This document shows, in pieces, positions 1 through 11,112 of a stretch of 64,000 nucleotides of DNA. The stretch is from Aedes albopictus (Eukaryota; Arthropoda; Insecta; Diptera; Culicidae). Each line of letters opens with the position of its first letter. Within the stretch, counting starts at the first letter, position 1. The notes below the pieces were generated by a model that worked only from the letters and a program-made list of their open reading frames with translations, did not search any database and had not been told where the DNA came from. A program made the position numbers and the translations under genes. The stretch lies in NCBI RefSeq assembly GCF_035046485.1, contig NC_085137.1:381734706-381798705 (forward strand). The letters are read 5' to 3'.

Positions 1-108
1 TCAAATAATCGTTCAAAAATTTCGATTCGTCTTAAAGTAATCCGCGGGCCGCATCTTAAGGCTTGGAGGGCCGCATGCGGCCCGCGGGCCGCAGGTTGAG
101 CACCACTG
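1..108. mobile_element. hAT-type transposon terminus
   Basis: Read on the minus strand, the block begins at 108 with CAGTGGTGCTCAACCTG and continues into GGCCCGCGGGCCGC-type GC-rich palindromes. A CAG-N-GGTNCTCAACC terminus is characteristic of hAT-superfamily inverted repeats. The rest of the element lies left of the window, so the partner terminus and the 8-bp target duplication (candidate: CCCTATAC at 109-116) cannot be checked. No transposase frame is visible. Identification is by terminus only. Confidence 0.6.
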
Positions 109-2441
109 CCCTATACTGAAGTGGCATTTCTTAATCCCCTGCTTTTCAATCCAGTATGATACGTGTTAACTTTTGTGTAAATTTCTAATCGTTGATTATA
201 TGTCCAGTTCAGTAGATGCTTTTCTAAAGCAGTTCACTACGTAGAATGATATTACATTTACTGTCGCTATTCTTGACGTCGCACTAGTCTGGTTTCCGTG
301 CACAATATTCCAAGCATAATTAGCTTGTTTTATTATCAGTACAAATATTTCATAAGATAATTACACTGTTAATTATGCGCTACGGCATTGCTGTCTTTCG
401 CGTAGTTTCCTCTTTGTGACGACGACTACAACTTTAGTTTTGCTCTACTACAGGAAAAAAGCGAAATTGCAAAAGTTGTTGCACCCTCCCCTCCCGGGTA
501 GTTGCGACGTCTCGCCTTCGCCAACGACGAAAAAAGAAGATGAACCTTGTTAGAGGACCTACGTAGCTCCGAACGTGGAAAGACTTCTCCAGATATCAAG
601 GGGTTTGTGCAGCGACGACCAACCCACCACCGCCGCGGCGTCTTGAAGGTGGCAGTGATATAAGTAGGAAGTTTTTCGCTTTTGGATGGATGCACCTCAG
701 TTGTGGCACGATGGTGGTAGCTTAGCACTCAACCATCCACCCATTCCGTCCGTCCTACCTACTGATTATGGCTAGGTTTTGCAACCTCTGCGCGGGGTTT
801 TCACCTGGCTGGTCCCGATTTCAAGCTGTTTGAACTAAACCGATTTCGTGTCAGCTTTCGGCTAGATTCATGACGCGTGGAATGTTGGCTTGGCTGACTG
901 GAGTGATGTTTCTGAAACGAAAGAGAAGATTCACTTTGACTCGGGCCGTGACGTTTACGCTGCTTGTTGGAAATTTTCTCACATCAAGCTGCTCATTGGA
1001 ATGTCGCGTTTGAAACTGGGAAGCGGAGTTTGGAATTTCCGGTGTAGCGATTACCTCTGTCTGTCGAGTTTTGTTTCTTGCACTTGAAAAATTACAAAAA
1101 ATAAAAAAAAATATAAAAAAAGACAAAACAAAAAAACTTATTGCTATTTATTTTGATAGAAGAACCAACAAAGACTAATGTGTACTGAAATAAATGATAA
1201 AAAATGAAATACTAAAGCAATGAAAGTAAAAAATAAAAATAAACAAAAAAGAAACATTAAAAATTAAAAAGAGCAAAAAGCATAAATAACAAGAACTTAA
1301 CATCATTTTATTTTGTAGGTACTGAACACTAAAGAAAGTGAAAGTCTTTATTTTTTGATTTATTATGCGACTCAGTTGCAGTCATAAAATTTTATGTGAT
1401 TGTTTTATTTTCATTTTTTTAAATTTTTAGATGTTGTTTGTGTACTCAACACTTCTTGTATATATGTTAATGTTTTCAGTTATATATTTTCAACTTTTTA
1501 ATCCCTCGAACTTTATTTTGGGGCTTAAATTGTATATTCCTGTTTTTCAGTTTTTGGTTTTCTAAATTCCTCATCCAATTAAGGACAGGTCTATCTATCT
1601 ACAGCAGTGCTGCCAGAGCTCAGAGTAATGAGCATTAGTATACTTCGAACAACTTTCTGAACATCCCCCACCACTTCGACAGTAATCACGGAAAACAATC
1701 CGGACAAAAAGCGCACAGAGATTTCCTTCCTCTTCCATCCATATCGCGCTCTCTCAGTGATTTGTTGTCCGAAGTTAACTGTGGCAGGCAAATTGGTCTC
1801 GCCTGGAAATGATAATGAGCAGCCGCACATCGAAAGTCCCTCCGTCGCGTCGCGCCGTCGGTCGTCCCAACCCCACAAGGGAATCCAGTGCATCGAAGTA
1901 CGAACCACCACTGAACTGAACGGGTAGAACTATAAACGGTGGAGAAAAAAAGTAAATGTGGTTAGATCTGCGATGTAGGATACCATGCCAACAACGGGCG
2001 GTGCGGGGAGAGGTTGATATCTAACGAACGAACGCGTCTGAATTCTCCAAATGAGGTAATTAACGCTTGCTCGTTTCGCACTCGTTAACTAGCCCGGTCA
2101 GACCACAGACACTGAACTGACTTGGTGGCTGAAGAAGATTGCTTAGAGGTGATAGTTTTACGAGCTAAGGCGAGGGGTTTTTGCCCGGTATCCGACTGCG
2201 TGCTAGAGGAAATCCCACGCGGATTCGGTGTGATGAGTTTTGTGTCGTTTTTTTTATGTAATGAGAATTACAAGGAAACGGTTGAATAATTTGTTGAGGA
2301 AAAACGTCGTCTGTAAATGACATTATGAGCGATCCCTGAATTGTTCATTCATACCATCGTGTGATATTTCGCCTTGTAGCAAATGTAGATTTGAATCCTC
2401 ATATGATTAATATTGTCTGCATTTAGATCTGGACTGTTGTG
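109..2441. other. unclassified DNA, no gene supported
   Basis: Mixed-composition sequence. 1085-1330 is very A-rich and 1370-1570 T-rich. Short frames occur on both strands at 426-728 and 1591-1911, but they overlap antisense frames, lack recognisable domains and have no consistent codon pattern. I see no tandem repeat, inverted repeat or RNA gene here. It could include non-coding flank or regulatory DNA of a host gene outside the window. Confidence 0.5.
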
Positions 2442-2541
2442 AAAACCATTATTATTATTAGGTTTATTAAGGAGATTTTCAGCCCGAGGAACCATATCCT
2501 GACCAACTTATACGATTGAACATGTTCGCAAGATGTCTAGA

Positions 2542-2651
2542 TGGGTCTCCTGTGAGCCTAGTGTTTAAGGCTATAGGTCGCCAATCGATTCCCGTTCCAG
2601 TCGGGAAAATTTTCTCGACTCCCTGGGCATAGTGTATTATTGTCCTTGCTA
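2542..2651 (+). mobile_element. Feilai-type SINE, 5' fragment
   Basis: The segment reads GTCTCC...GAGCCTAGTG.TTAAGGCTAT (A-box region), then CGATTCCCGTTCCAGTCGG (B-box) and a tRNA-unrelated start containing CTCGACTCCCTGGGCATAGT. The same order of blocks occurs in reverse in the full copy at 40523-40790. About 15 bp just before the B-box are missing and the 3' half with its GAA-rich tail is absent, so it is a truncated, dead copy. Confidence 0.75.
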
Positions 2652-2654
2652 GAC

Positions 2655-2765
2655 TTGTGCGCCACCGCGCTACGTCGCCGCCGCCGCCGACACTTTTGGT
2701 CCCACGCCGACGCCGACCGAGGTATCGGCGGCGCGCCATAAGCCGCTGTTTGTCACGCCGCCGAT
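2655..2765. repeat. GC-rich GCC/GACGCC simple-repeat island
   Basis: A local burst of GCCGCCGCCGCC and CACGCCGACGCCGACC motifs in AT-rich surroundings. A similar island with CACGCCGCCGCCG occurs at 9976-10070, suggesting that both derive from one dispersed family rather than from a host CpG island. It is open in several frames because of composition; no protein is inferred. Confidence 0.5.
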
Positions 2766-3785
2766 TTTCATTTTTCTCGCCGGTGATCAGTGCAAGAACA
2801 AAATTAAGTTCACATAAAGTTGAGATAAAAAATTCTCACGATCACTATCATAAGAGTTTGACTGCAATAGTTGATTTCTCATCATCGATTTTTTCATCTG
2901 TAAATGTAATTCGATAATAAGCGAAAGAGAAAATTGATGATTCATATTCGGTAACTTTTGCAGTTATAGACGCTAGTCAAATTCATTCTCTAACAGATAA
3001 TCATGAGATTATCCAAAAACGGATGCTATTAAGAGAAAATCAATAAAAAAAAATTGAAAAAAAATGTTCTAACAAATTGAAGTCTGGTCATTGGAACTTT
3101 GGTCTGTCTATTTCTGTTTTCTTTCTATTGTTTTAGACAAACTCTGCATCAGAGTATCTGAAAGCTCATGTATACATGAATGAGACAGTGTGCCATGCGC
3201 TGGTTTGAAATGCGTTTCAGGAAAATTTGTGAGATTTGAGATCATAGCATGCTCATGAAAAATCTAGTGTACGTGCCTCAATGAGACGTCTCGTGAGACT
3301 CGTCACATTGAGATGTTCGTCAGTGAAAAAGAATTGCAGCGACGGCCCAGATTAGACCTTGTGAACCTGATCCCACCCCATCCCAGAAATACTGAGATCG
3401 ATAGTTATCCGGGGATTGAATCAGTTCATCCGCGAGCGATAATGGTGGCGATGGGTACAAGCGATTCGGATTTTGACGTTTTTTTAGGGGGAAATCGTAG
3501 CGGTTTGGTTATCTGCCGTCGTCAACTATTAGGTGAAATTAAGCAGTTGATATCCGCACAAAACGTCAAAACTGTAACCGACCGCTTGCTTGTACCCAGC
3601 GCGGTCATAACGGCTCGCGGATAAGTGGATAAAATGAGGCAAATTGGGGGTCAAATAAATATTGGGTTGGTTTTTATCGATTGAGATTGCAATATCCCTA
3701 GCCAAAGACTCTAGTTAAGAACTACACTGAAGAAAATAAGAAATGGAATTTCAGAGTGTCCATTCAAATACGAAAGTCTCAGAAC
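2766..3785. other. unclassified DNA, no gene supported
   Basis: AT-rich sequence followed by a mixed-composition stretch. A 103-codon frame at 3313-3624 (+) has no recognisable domain, no obvious start context and no neighbouring exons, so it is not called as a gene. Confidence 0.4.
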
Positions 3786-3789
3786 TTTT

Positions 3790-4870
3790 TTTGTTTTCAT
3801 TAGATTATTTATTACTCATAATTTACAGAAGTTCCTTCAGAGATTCTTCCAGAAGGTTTCAGGGATGCCTTCTAGAGATACATCAGAGATTCATTCAGAA
3901 GATCCTTCAGGGATTCCCATAGAGGTCCTTCAGAGATTAGTCTAAGAGTTCCTTCTGAAGTTCCTTTAGGAATTCCTAGAGGAGTATCTTTAGGAACTAG
4001 TCCAGGAGTTTCCTCAGAGATTTTTCTAGGAGATCCTTCAGAAATTCCTCTAGAATTCCGACAAGGGATTTCTCCTGATGTTCTTGTAGGGATCGCTCGA
4101 GGAGATCCTTCTGGGGTCACTCTGGGAGTTTTTTTTGTCTGTATTAACGAGATTTTTAACCCTAGGCTAGTTCATCTCGGGACCCACGCTTTGCTTCCCT
4201 TCCGAAGGAAGAACCCACATTTTGTGAGTAGGTCGGGAGTGGGATTCGATCCCAGGTCCTCGGCGTGATAGTCTTGTGTTCTAACCACCACACCAGGTCC
4301 GCTCCGTCTGGGAGGGTTCCTATAGGCATTCTTTCTAGCATTCCTCGTGGAATTTCTTCAAGAATCCCTTTAAAAAAAATCAGAGATTCTTTTAGAAGTT
4401 CTTTCAAGGATTTATCCAGAAGTTCCTTTGGTTATCTCTGCAGGAGTTCGTTCAGGGATTTCCCTATAGCTGCAAGAGGATTCAGGGATACCTTCAGAGG
4501 TTCATTAGAAATTATCTTTTCAAAAGTCCCTTAAGAGATTCTTTGGGGAGGATTCGTAAATGCCTCATGGAGATCCACCGAGAATTCCGTAAGAAGTTTC
4601 TTCAAGAGTTCCTGCAAGAGATCTTTAGAAATTAGTCTAGGAGTTCCTGCTGATTCCTTCTGACGTTTCTCTAGAAGTTCCTACAGGAGTTCTTACAGAA
4701 ATTAACCCAGGAGTTTCAGCGATTCTTGCTGATGTTCAGAGATTCCTCCTAAATTTCTTCAGGGATTCCTACAGAAATTCCTTAAGATAAGAGGAGATCC
4801 AATATAATAATTAAAATTCCTTAAGGATATCTTTAGGGGATTCCTCGAGAAATTTCTTCCTCTCCTGGAT
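3790..4870. repeat. degenerate GGAATTCC-type ~24-bp repeat block
   Basis: Runs of loosely repeated TTCCT-CC-AGAAATTCCTT-CAGGGATTCC blocks, interrupted by the SINE at 4129-4306. Spacing is irregular near 24-30 bp and units are strongly diverged. Frames inside it encode only low-complexity Ser/Arg/Phe/Ile/Asn-rich peptides, which are artefacts of the repeat. Confidence 0.75.
4129..4306 (-). mobile_element. tRNA-derived SINE (family S1), complete
   Basis: On the minus strand, from 4306, it reads GGAGCGGACCTGGTGTGGTGG, an A-box (TGGTGGTTAGAAC), a B-box (GGGATCGAATCCC), a body with a CTTCCTTCGGAAGG palindrome, then CTAGCCTAGGG and an A-rich tail (T8 at 4129-4136). It is flanked by the direct repeat TCTGGGAG at 4121-4128 and 4307-4314, the target duplication expected of LINE-driven insertion. 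Related copies lie at 22960-23126 and 24813-24947. The polymerase III boxes mark its tRNA ancestry; it is not a functional tRNA. Confidence 0.85.
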
Positions 4871-5219
4871 TTCTTCACATCACTCCTGGGGTTCTTCACA
4901 TTGAAGATTGAGATTAAATTTTTTCCAAAAGGACGCATTTTTCCAAGAGGATGCCTCTACCCGAGTAGAAGTAAAAATCAAAACAATATCATCATTTGAT
5001 ATTCCTCAGTAAAGTACTCAAGATCACAATTAGCTATTGGTTTATTTGACATAAGAGATAAAAGTTCAAAAATAAGATCAAAAATTAGTATGAGGAAGAA
5101 TATGATAATATCACATTTTGATATTATAAGATCAGACTAATATTTGGGGAGATCTGGGCTGTAGCACATCTGACCAATATCATAAAATGATCTGACAGAT
5201 GTATTAGAGTTAAAAAAAA

Positions 5220-5305
5220 TAAAAATGGCCGCGACTAGAATCGAACTTATGACCTTGTGATTTATGAGCAGTGACATTACCACTGCACTACGACTCATAT
5301 CTGAA
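5220..5305 (-). mobile_element. tRNA-like SINE remnant
   Basis: On the minus strand there is an A-box-like GTAGTGCAGTGGTAATG and, about 40 bp on, a B-box-like AAGTTCGATTCTAG, with overall tRNA length. Acceptor and anticodon stems do not pair well and no tail or target duplication is evident. It is best read as a decayed tRNA-derived SINE head. Confidence 0.5.
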
Positions 5306-5388
5306 AATAGGAGATAAGAAGAGCATCAAGTTCTACGTTTTCCAAGGTATTTGCGACTCACAGTAGCTGTGTTGGTTTGGTCCCGCCA

Positions 5389-5605
5389 TGTTGTAGATGA
5401 GTGTGTGAAAGAACTAATTTTGATCTTGAATAGTAGTTTTCAGATCTTACAATTTTCGGATGTTATAGATGAATGTATGAAAGAACTGATTTTGATCTTG
5501 AGCAGTAATTTTCAGATCTTTCGATTTCTGAATGTTGCAGATGGAAATGTGAAGAGCTAATTTTGATCTTAAGCAATATTTTTCAGATTTCCCAATGATA
5601 AATGT
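5389..5605 (+). repeat. three-copy 72-bp tandem repeat
   Basis: A 72-bp unit containing GTGTGAAAGAACTAATTTTG and TTTTCAGATCTT repeats at about 5393, 5465 and 5537, with the third unit most diverged. Because 72 is a multiple of three, the first two units stay open in one frame and encode a repeated 24-residue peptide (KELILIL core). That may be coincidental and no gene is called. Confidence 0.65.
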
Positions 5606-6513
5606 TCTATTTCAGAATATTAATACAGTTTCCACCCAAAGTTTGCAGACTGAAGCGATAGTATGGAAAATAAAAATGCATCAATTAGGAATTGCATATT
5701 TTCCTAAACTAAGATAGCACATTTCTCTAGATGATTTCACATTTTATGCATATTCTCAGAATTGTTAACAAATCTAGTGATCCAAATTTTAAAAACGACA
5801 TGTGTAGAAACATGTTTGGTTTATTTTGCGCCTAAAACAGGACGAACTTCCACCAATAGGACGAAATCGAGATTGTCGTAATGAGCTGAATTTTTGTATG
5901 GTGAGAGGGTAAATTCTCCATTTCTGCAATGAAATGACGCAAAAAGCGTGGCTATCATGCTTTCTTGCCTAATTTAATGCTGTTTGAGCGATACTTTGGG
6001 TAACAGTGTTATTGTTTTCTCCATTTCTTGCAACAAAATTTTCCGAAGTTTTGTTCTACCAGCATTAAATAAGACAAGGAACAATAATACCCACACTTTT
6101 TACATAATTTCGCTGCAGAAACGGAGAATTTACCTTCTAGCCATAAAAAAATCAGCTAAAAATCTACTACTTCACGTGCCCTATTGTGAACTGTCGCCCA
6201 GAAAAGCTTTGGAAACATTCAGGAGATCGTAGTCGTTACGACTGTTGTCTGCTCGTATACCCGAGGCAGAATCACGACGCAATTTGTTGGTTGAAACTCA
6301 AAAAGCTGGCCGTCTACAGCGGTATGTTTTGTTGAATCTAAAATCAAATGGTCCGTTTTCGAAATGGTCGTTTTTTGCTTAGCGGGTCGATAAAGCTCCC
6401 AATCCCAAATTGACCGGTGATCCGGAATCCGCATCTATAATCCCGCTTATAATGAAGGCCACTTCTACTTCCTTTTTGTCCCAGTGCTCGTTTGTAAAGT
6501 TTGTGGTGGACAT

Positions 6514-6695
6514 AAGGGAACATCTATTTATTACGTAACGCCAAATTCGACATTTTTGAACTCGGTGGTTGGTTCATTAGGATCTGGCGGCCTCCATAAT
6601 TCGTTATTGTATGATAACTCCAATATTTTTGTATGGGTCGTAACGCTAGGCTGTTTTCCCTATTCCCCTGAAGCGTTACGTAATTTATTAAACCC
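6514..6695. mobile_element. MITE fragment (TTACGTAACGC family)
   Basis: The left edge has AGGGAACATCTATTTATTAC followed by GTAACGCC; the right side has its inverse, GCGTTACGTAATTTATTAA. A second GCGTTACGT lies just beyond at 6708. Similar termini (CATAAATTACGTCAT) occur near 51584, 19865 and 63404, so this is a dispersed inverted-repeat family. The short frame running through it is spurious. Confidence 0.55.
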
Positions 6696-6999
6696 CTATC
6701 TCCTGAAGCGTTACGTTATTTGGGGACGGCAAATAATGAAAGTTGAAAACTTAAAATGGTTTTCATGCGCAATGTTGGGAAATTTCGACATTTATACAGT
6801 GGGTTGCACTAGGCTTTCCAAAGATCAAATTAAGTACTAATTTTAAAAGCATATCACGATGAGTTATTGAGCAGATATTTGGCAACTTTTTGAATATCTC
6901 ATCAATATCATATTAAGATATGACATCAACATTTGATCGTTTTTAGATATGATTATGATATTCACGTCTACCCGGGTATAGCAGTTACATCAGAGATTT

Positions 7000-7275
7000 C
7001 TCCAGATGCTCATTCAGGAATTTCATTAGGATTTTGATCTGGTATATATCTCCAGAATATTCTTGAGGGATCTTTCATGGATTTCCTACAAGTATTCCTC
7101 CAGGATTTCCTTCTGGAATTTCTCCAGGAACTCTTTAGGGGATACCTCCTGCAAATTATTCTCCCTACCTGGAAAGATTCCCTTCGAGGGATTCCGCTGA
7201 AATTCCTTCGAGGATTCCGCCTGGAAATCCTTCGGAGATTCCTTCTGGCATTCCTGCAGGAATTTCTCGTATTTC
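7000..7275. repeat. degenerate GGAATTCC-type repeat block
   Basis: TTCCTCCAGGATTTCCTTCTGG-type units continue the family seen at 3.8-4.9 kb, with frames open on both strands because stop codons are rare in the unit. The block stops abruptly at a GAGCAGAAGGG element edge near 7280. Confidence 0.7.
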
Positions 7276-7276
7276 T

Positions 7277-7445
7277 TCCCCGAGCAGAAGGGAATACCTT
7301 ACAAATATCATGCAAAGAACAACCTGAGCTCTGATAGCAAAAATTATTATTATTATATTATTCTACAAAATGTTATGAGAACATCACAATATCAAGTGGA
7401 GGTATTTGAGCAGAGTTTGGTATTGATGTGGTATTTGTTGATTTT
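7277..7445. repeat. dispersed repeat copy, paired with 35577-35745
   Basis: Starts CCCGAGCAGAAGGGAATACC and continues through a CATGCAAAGAACAACCT motif, a TTATTATATTATTCTAC run and ATGTTATGAGAACATCACAA to GTATTTGTTGATTT. The interval 35577-35745 matches it along its whole length with scattered substitutions. The terminal motif is the CCCGAGCAG type seen at several MITE edges, so these are probably one arm of a MITE family. Confidence 0.7.
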
Positions 7446-7639
7446 GCAGTGAAATAACTAAATAACAAGATTTGAATCATCATGAAACTATCGAACAAAC
7501 ACACAATTTGATAACAAAACATGTCATTGCTTTGTTATTCAATACCTTTTGGATAACAAATATAACACAATAGACGCCCCTCTGCATGTTGCAGTAATTA
7601 GGTAAAACCCCTCCCTTGGCGCCATTTCTGTGCACGGGC
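7446..7639. other. AT-rich interval with GTTAT/ATAAC palindromes
   Basis: Contains ATAACAAAACATG and similar motifs like those filling the element at 10147-10979, so it is probably the continuation of the MITE arm that begins at 7277. No gene signal. Confidence 0.4.
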
Positions 7640-9645
7640 CTGTCCTCCTGGAATAACTTCGAGGATTCTTCATGAAATTCCTCCGGGCCTCCTCCTGGAC
7701 TTCATTTAGGGATTCCTCCAGAAATTCTTTCGGGGATTCCTTCTGGAGTTCTGTGAGTCCTTCTTGAATTCTTTCAGGGATTGCTTTTGAAATTTCTTCG
7801 GGGATTTTTCCTATTACTCTTATTCCTCGGGGATTTGTCCTGGAATTGCTTCGGGCATTCCTCCTGGAATCCTATCGGGGATTCCTTCTAGATTTCCTTC
7901 GAGGATTCCCCCTGAATTTTTTTCGGGGATTCCTCCTGGTTACCTTCTGAGTTTCGTCTTGGAATTCTTTTGGTGATTCCTCTTCGAATTTCTTCGGATA
8001 TTCTTCCTGAAACTCTTATGGGGATCACTCATGGAATTCCTCCGGGAATTCCTCCAGAGGCTCCTTCGAGAATTCCATCGGGTTTTTCTTCTTGAATTCT
8101 TTCGGAGATTCCTCTTGGAATTCCTTCGGTGATTCCTCCGAATATTTTTTTTGGATTCTTGCTGGAATTCTTTAGGGCTTGGAATTTCTGCGGGAATTCC
8201 TCCTAGAATTATTTCAGGAGTTTCTAATGCCATTCCTACGAGGATTTCTCCTGGATATTTTTCGATGGGTCCTCCTAGAAATCTTTTGGTAATTTCCTTT
8301 GAAAATTATTTCTGGAATTCTGGGATTGCTCCTAAAATTCTTTCTGAGATTCCTCTTGACATTTGTCGTGGATTCCTTCCAAAATACCTTCTGAAATTCC
8401 TTATTGGCTTCATCCAGGATTCCTCCCGAAATTCTTTTGGGATTAACTTCTTGAATTTCTTCGGTGATTTATCCCAGAATTCCTTCGCAAATTTATCCTA
8501 GAATTCGAAATTTTTTCCTAGAGTTCCTTCGGGGATTTCTTCTTGAGTTTCTTAGGGAATTCTTTCTGGACATCCAATGGGAATTCCTCTTGGAGTTCCT
8601 TCGGAGTTTCCTGTCGAAAAACTTTTGAGGATTCCGCATGGAATTTCTTTGGAGATTCCTCCCGGAATTCCTCCGGTGTTTTCCCCTGGGATTTCTCTTG
8701 TTATTTTTTCGGAGATTCCTCCTAGACTTTCTTAGGAGATTCCTCCTGGAATTCCTTCGGGGTTTCCTCTTGGAATTTCTTTGGTGATTCCTTCGTAATA
8801 CCTCACAGAATTTCTCCGGGTGTGCCTTCTTGAAATTCCTCCGGGGATCCCTTCATGAAATTCCTCCCAGGATTCATCCAAGAATTCCTTCGAGGTTTCG
8901 TCCTAGAATTTTTTCGGTGATTTTTCCTAGAATTCCTTCGAGAATTTGTCCTGGGATTCTATCCTCTTGGAATTCCTTCGGAAATTCCTTTTATGGTTTG
9001 TCCTGGGGGGTTCTTCGTTCGAGGATTTCCTAAAATACCATAGGGGATTCTTTCTGATATTCCGTCGGAATCTCCTCCTGGAGTTCCTTCGGTGATCCTC
9101 TATGAAATTCCTAAGGGAATTCATCTTAGGATTCCTTCGGGGATCCTTCCTAGAAGTCGTTCTGGGAATTCCTGCTAAAATTTCTTCCTTCTAGGAGTCC
9201 TCATGGAATTCTTTCGGCTATTCCTTCTAGAATTCTCTCAGGGATTTTTCCTTAAGAGATTCCTCCTGGATATTTTTCGTTGGTTCCTCCTAGAAATCCT
9301 TAGGGGATTCCTTCTCGAATTCGTTAAGAAGTTCCCGCATGAAATCCTTCCGGTATTTCTTCTGGAATTTCTTTAGAGATTCCTGCTGTAATTCCCTTGG
9401 GGTTCCTGCTTGAATTCATTAGGAGAATCCTCCTGGAATTCCTTCGAGCGATTCTTCCTGGATTTCCTTCTGAAATTTCTCGAAAATTCCAACAAGAGAT
9501 TTCTACAGAAGTTTCTTCGGGGTTTCGTACAGCAGTTCCTGCATAGATTAGTCAAGACGTTTCTTCATGGATTCCTCCAGGAGTTTATTTGAGGCACCAC
9601 CTGGAATTTCTTTTGAGATTCCTCCCTGAAATCATTCGAGAATAC
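7640..9645. repeat. longest degenerate GGAATTCC-type 24-bp repeat array
   Basis: About 2 kb built from a unit close to GATTCCTCCTGGAATTCCTT plus CGGG, about 24 bp long, with many one- or two-base changes and small indels. It is densest at 8500-9400. GGAATTCC at the core is palindromic, which explains open frames on both strands. Predicted peptides are low-complexity (NSFGDSSRNS-like on plus, RNSRRNSKRN-like on minus) and are not genes. Confidence 0.85.
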
Positions 9646-10146
9646 CTTAGTGTAAATAGTGCTATTTTATTATCAAATTGTATAGCTTCTGAAGGCTCTA
9701 AGGAAACTACAAATGTAGCAAAAATCGATATTTACCCTTCATTTGCATTGGAGTAATGCAACATGCACTACTCTATGGATATGGGTTTTTCCACAATAGT
9801 GCAAGTCACTAGTCGCATTGGCGGACCTGAACAGAAATTAAAAAGGAATTCATTCAAACCTAACAGTTAATGTCATCAATGGTCATGAAAAAGCTCAGAC
9901 TATAAATTCTAGAGCGTAATGACAACTTTCTTTACTTTGCCAATGCTGATGTTACTGTCAAATTTTGGTCACGCTGATTCACGCCGCCGCCGCCGAAAGC
10001 TGCCACCGGCGTGACGCCGATGATGCCGCCGCCGGCCCAAAATGGCCCTCACGCCGCCGCCGAGCAAAATATACTCTAAGGGGTCTTATGGGTTGTCGTT
10101 CACCGGTATCCAAGTTTCCGGGTCCGTTAGAGCTAATGCTCAGAAG
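9646..10146. other. unclassified interval with a GCC-rich island
   Basis: 9646-9960 is unremarkable AT-rich DNA. 9976-10070 is a GC-rich GCCGCCGCC/CACGCCG island like that at 2655-2765. No gene, tRNA or clear transposon edge is supported before the inverted-repeat element beginning at 10147. Confidence 0.5.
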
Positions 10147-10979
10147 ACCCGAGCAGTAGAGAATATCTACAGCATAACAAAATATGTTATTTTGGCAAAA
10201 TAACTGAAGAACGGGAAGAGTTATTTTTGAGTTATTAACATAACATATCATGTTATAAACTTGTCTGTCATAAGCGGCAAAATAACAAAAATCATAACAA
10301 AAAAATGTTCCTGGAAGACCAGTTGAATAACACGTTTTGTTAACTTCAATAACAACTCAATAATAGTGGATTTGTAAAACATTTCAATAACAAATTTTGA
10401 GATTAACAAGTTATTGATAACAATTTTAAAGCAAAATGAGTTATAAGATCTTATACGGTCTTAGGAGGAAGGGGGTTTGTGAAAATGTGACAAGCAAAGT
10501 GTTAAATATAGGAAACCCCCGTACGAAGTGGGGAGGGGGACGAAAATCCCCAATTTTAGCGTGACGTGCTCAATGGATGCTTCCTACTGACACAGTTAGA
10601 ATGTAATGTCAGAAAGAATAGGAAATGGAACTGACAAGAAAACATGATTTTCTAAACAGTTGCGAAATACTGTGAACAAAGTCAATCTCAATGGTGTAGT
10701 TTTGATTGCAAAACTTGTTATTGATGTATTATAGATGATTAAATATTTGCAAAGTCCCAATAATTCAATAATAACTGAACTTGTTCTACAACAAAACATG
10801 TTATTGAAATGTTATTTGAAGAAAGTATATCAATAGCACGATCACAACAAAATAAGTTTGTCCAACAAAACATGTTATGGAAAGGTAATGCCTCAATAAG
10901 TTAATAATTACAAACCAAGATATAAACACAGATTTTGTGATTCCGTTGTCATCATTTTGATATTCTCCTCTGCTCGGGG
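10147..10979. mobile_element. MITE with CCCGAGCAG inverted termini
   Basis: The left end reads ACCCGAGCAGTAGAGAATATC and the right end, on the other strand, CCCCGAGCAGAGGAGAATATC. The 830-bp interior is full of AACATGTTAT and GTTATTGAAATG-type motifs and has no coding capacity. Its right end abuts the tail of the SINE at 10980-11112, so it appears to have inserted at or near a SINE end. No target duplication could be fixed. Confidence 0.65.
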
Positions 10980-11112
10980 AGGGTCAGGTGTCAGTCGCTC
11001 TAGTGGGGAAGAGCAACTGACGAAAAATTGTAAGTGTCAAGGCTGGGATCTAACCCATGACCATCCGCGTATGATGCCAAAGTGTAGCCACTGCGCTACG
11101 GGTCCCGGCTAT
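10980..11112 (-). mobile_element. tRNA-derived SINE (family S2)
   Basis: Minus strand from 11112: CCGGGACCCGTAGCGCAGTGG (A-box region GTAGCGCAGTGGCTAC), then a GGTCATGGGTTAGATCCCAG B-box, then a body with AGTTGCTCTTCCCC. The same order recurs at 35990-36112. The B-box carries TTAGATCC rather than TTCGATCC, a likely inactivating change. Confidence 0.7.

Larger units (their letters stand above)
4963..6977. mobile_element. possible CCCGAGTAG-type inverted-repeat element, nested
   Basis: The left edge reads ACCCGAGTAGAAGT and the right edge, on the other strand, ACCCGGGTAGACGTG. Each is followed by an AATATCAT-rich stretch. The spacing (~2 kb) is large because the interval holds a SINE remnant (5220-5305), a tandem repeat (5389-5605) and a MITE fragment (6514-6695). 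The termini resemble those at 10147-10979 and 36988-37370. No target duplication is clear, so pairing of these two ends is an inference. Confidence 0.4.

Noticed and set aside
5220..5305. Functional tRNA
   Set aside because: A- and B-box-like motifs are present but stems do not pair.
7640..9645. CRISPR-like or protein-coding repeat array
   Set aside because: Units are contiguous and degenerate with no unique spacers of constant length, and the composition and other elements are those of an insect genome. Peptides are low-complexity in all frames.
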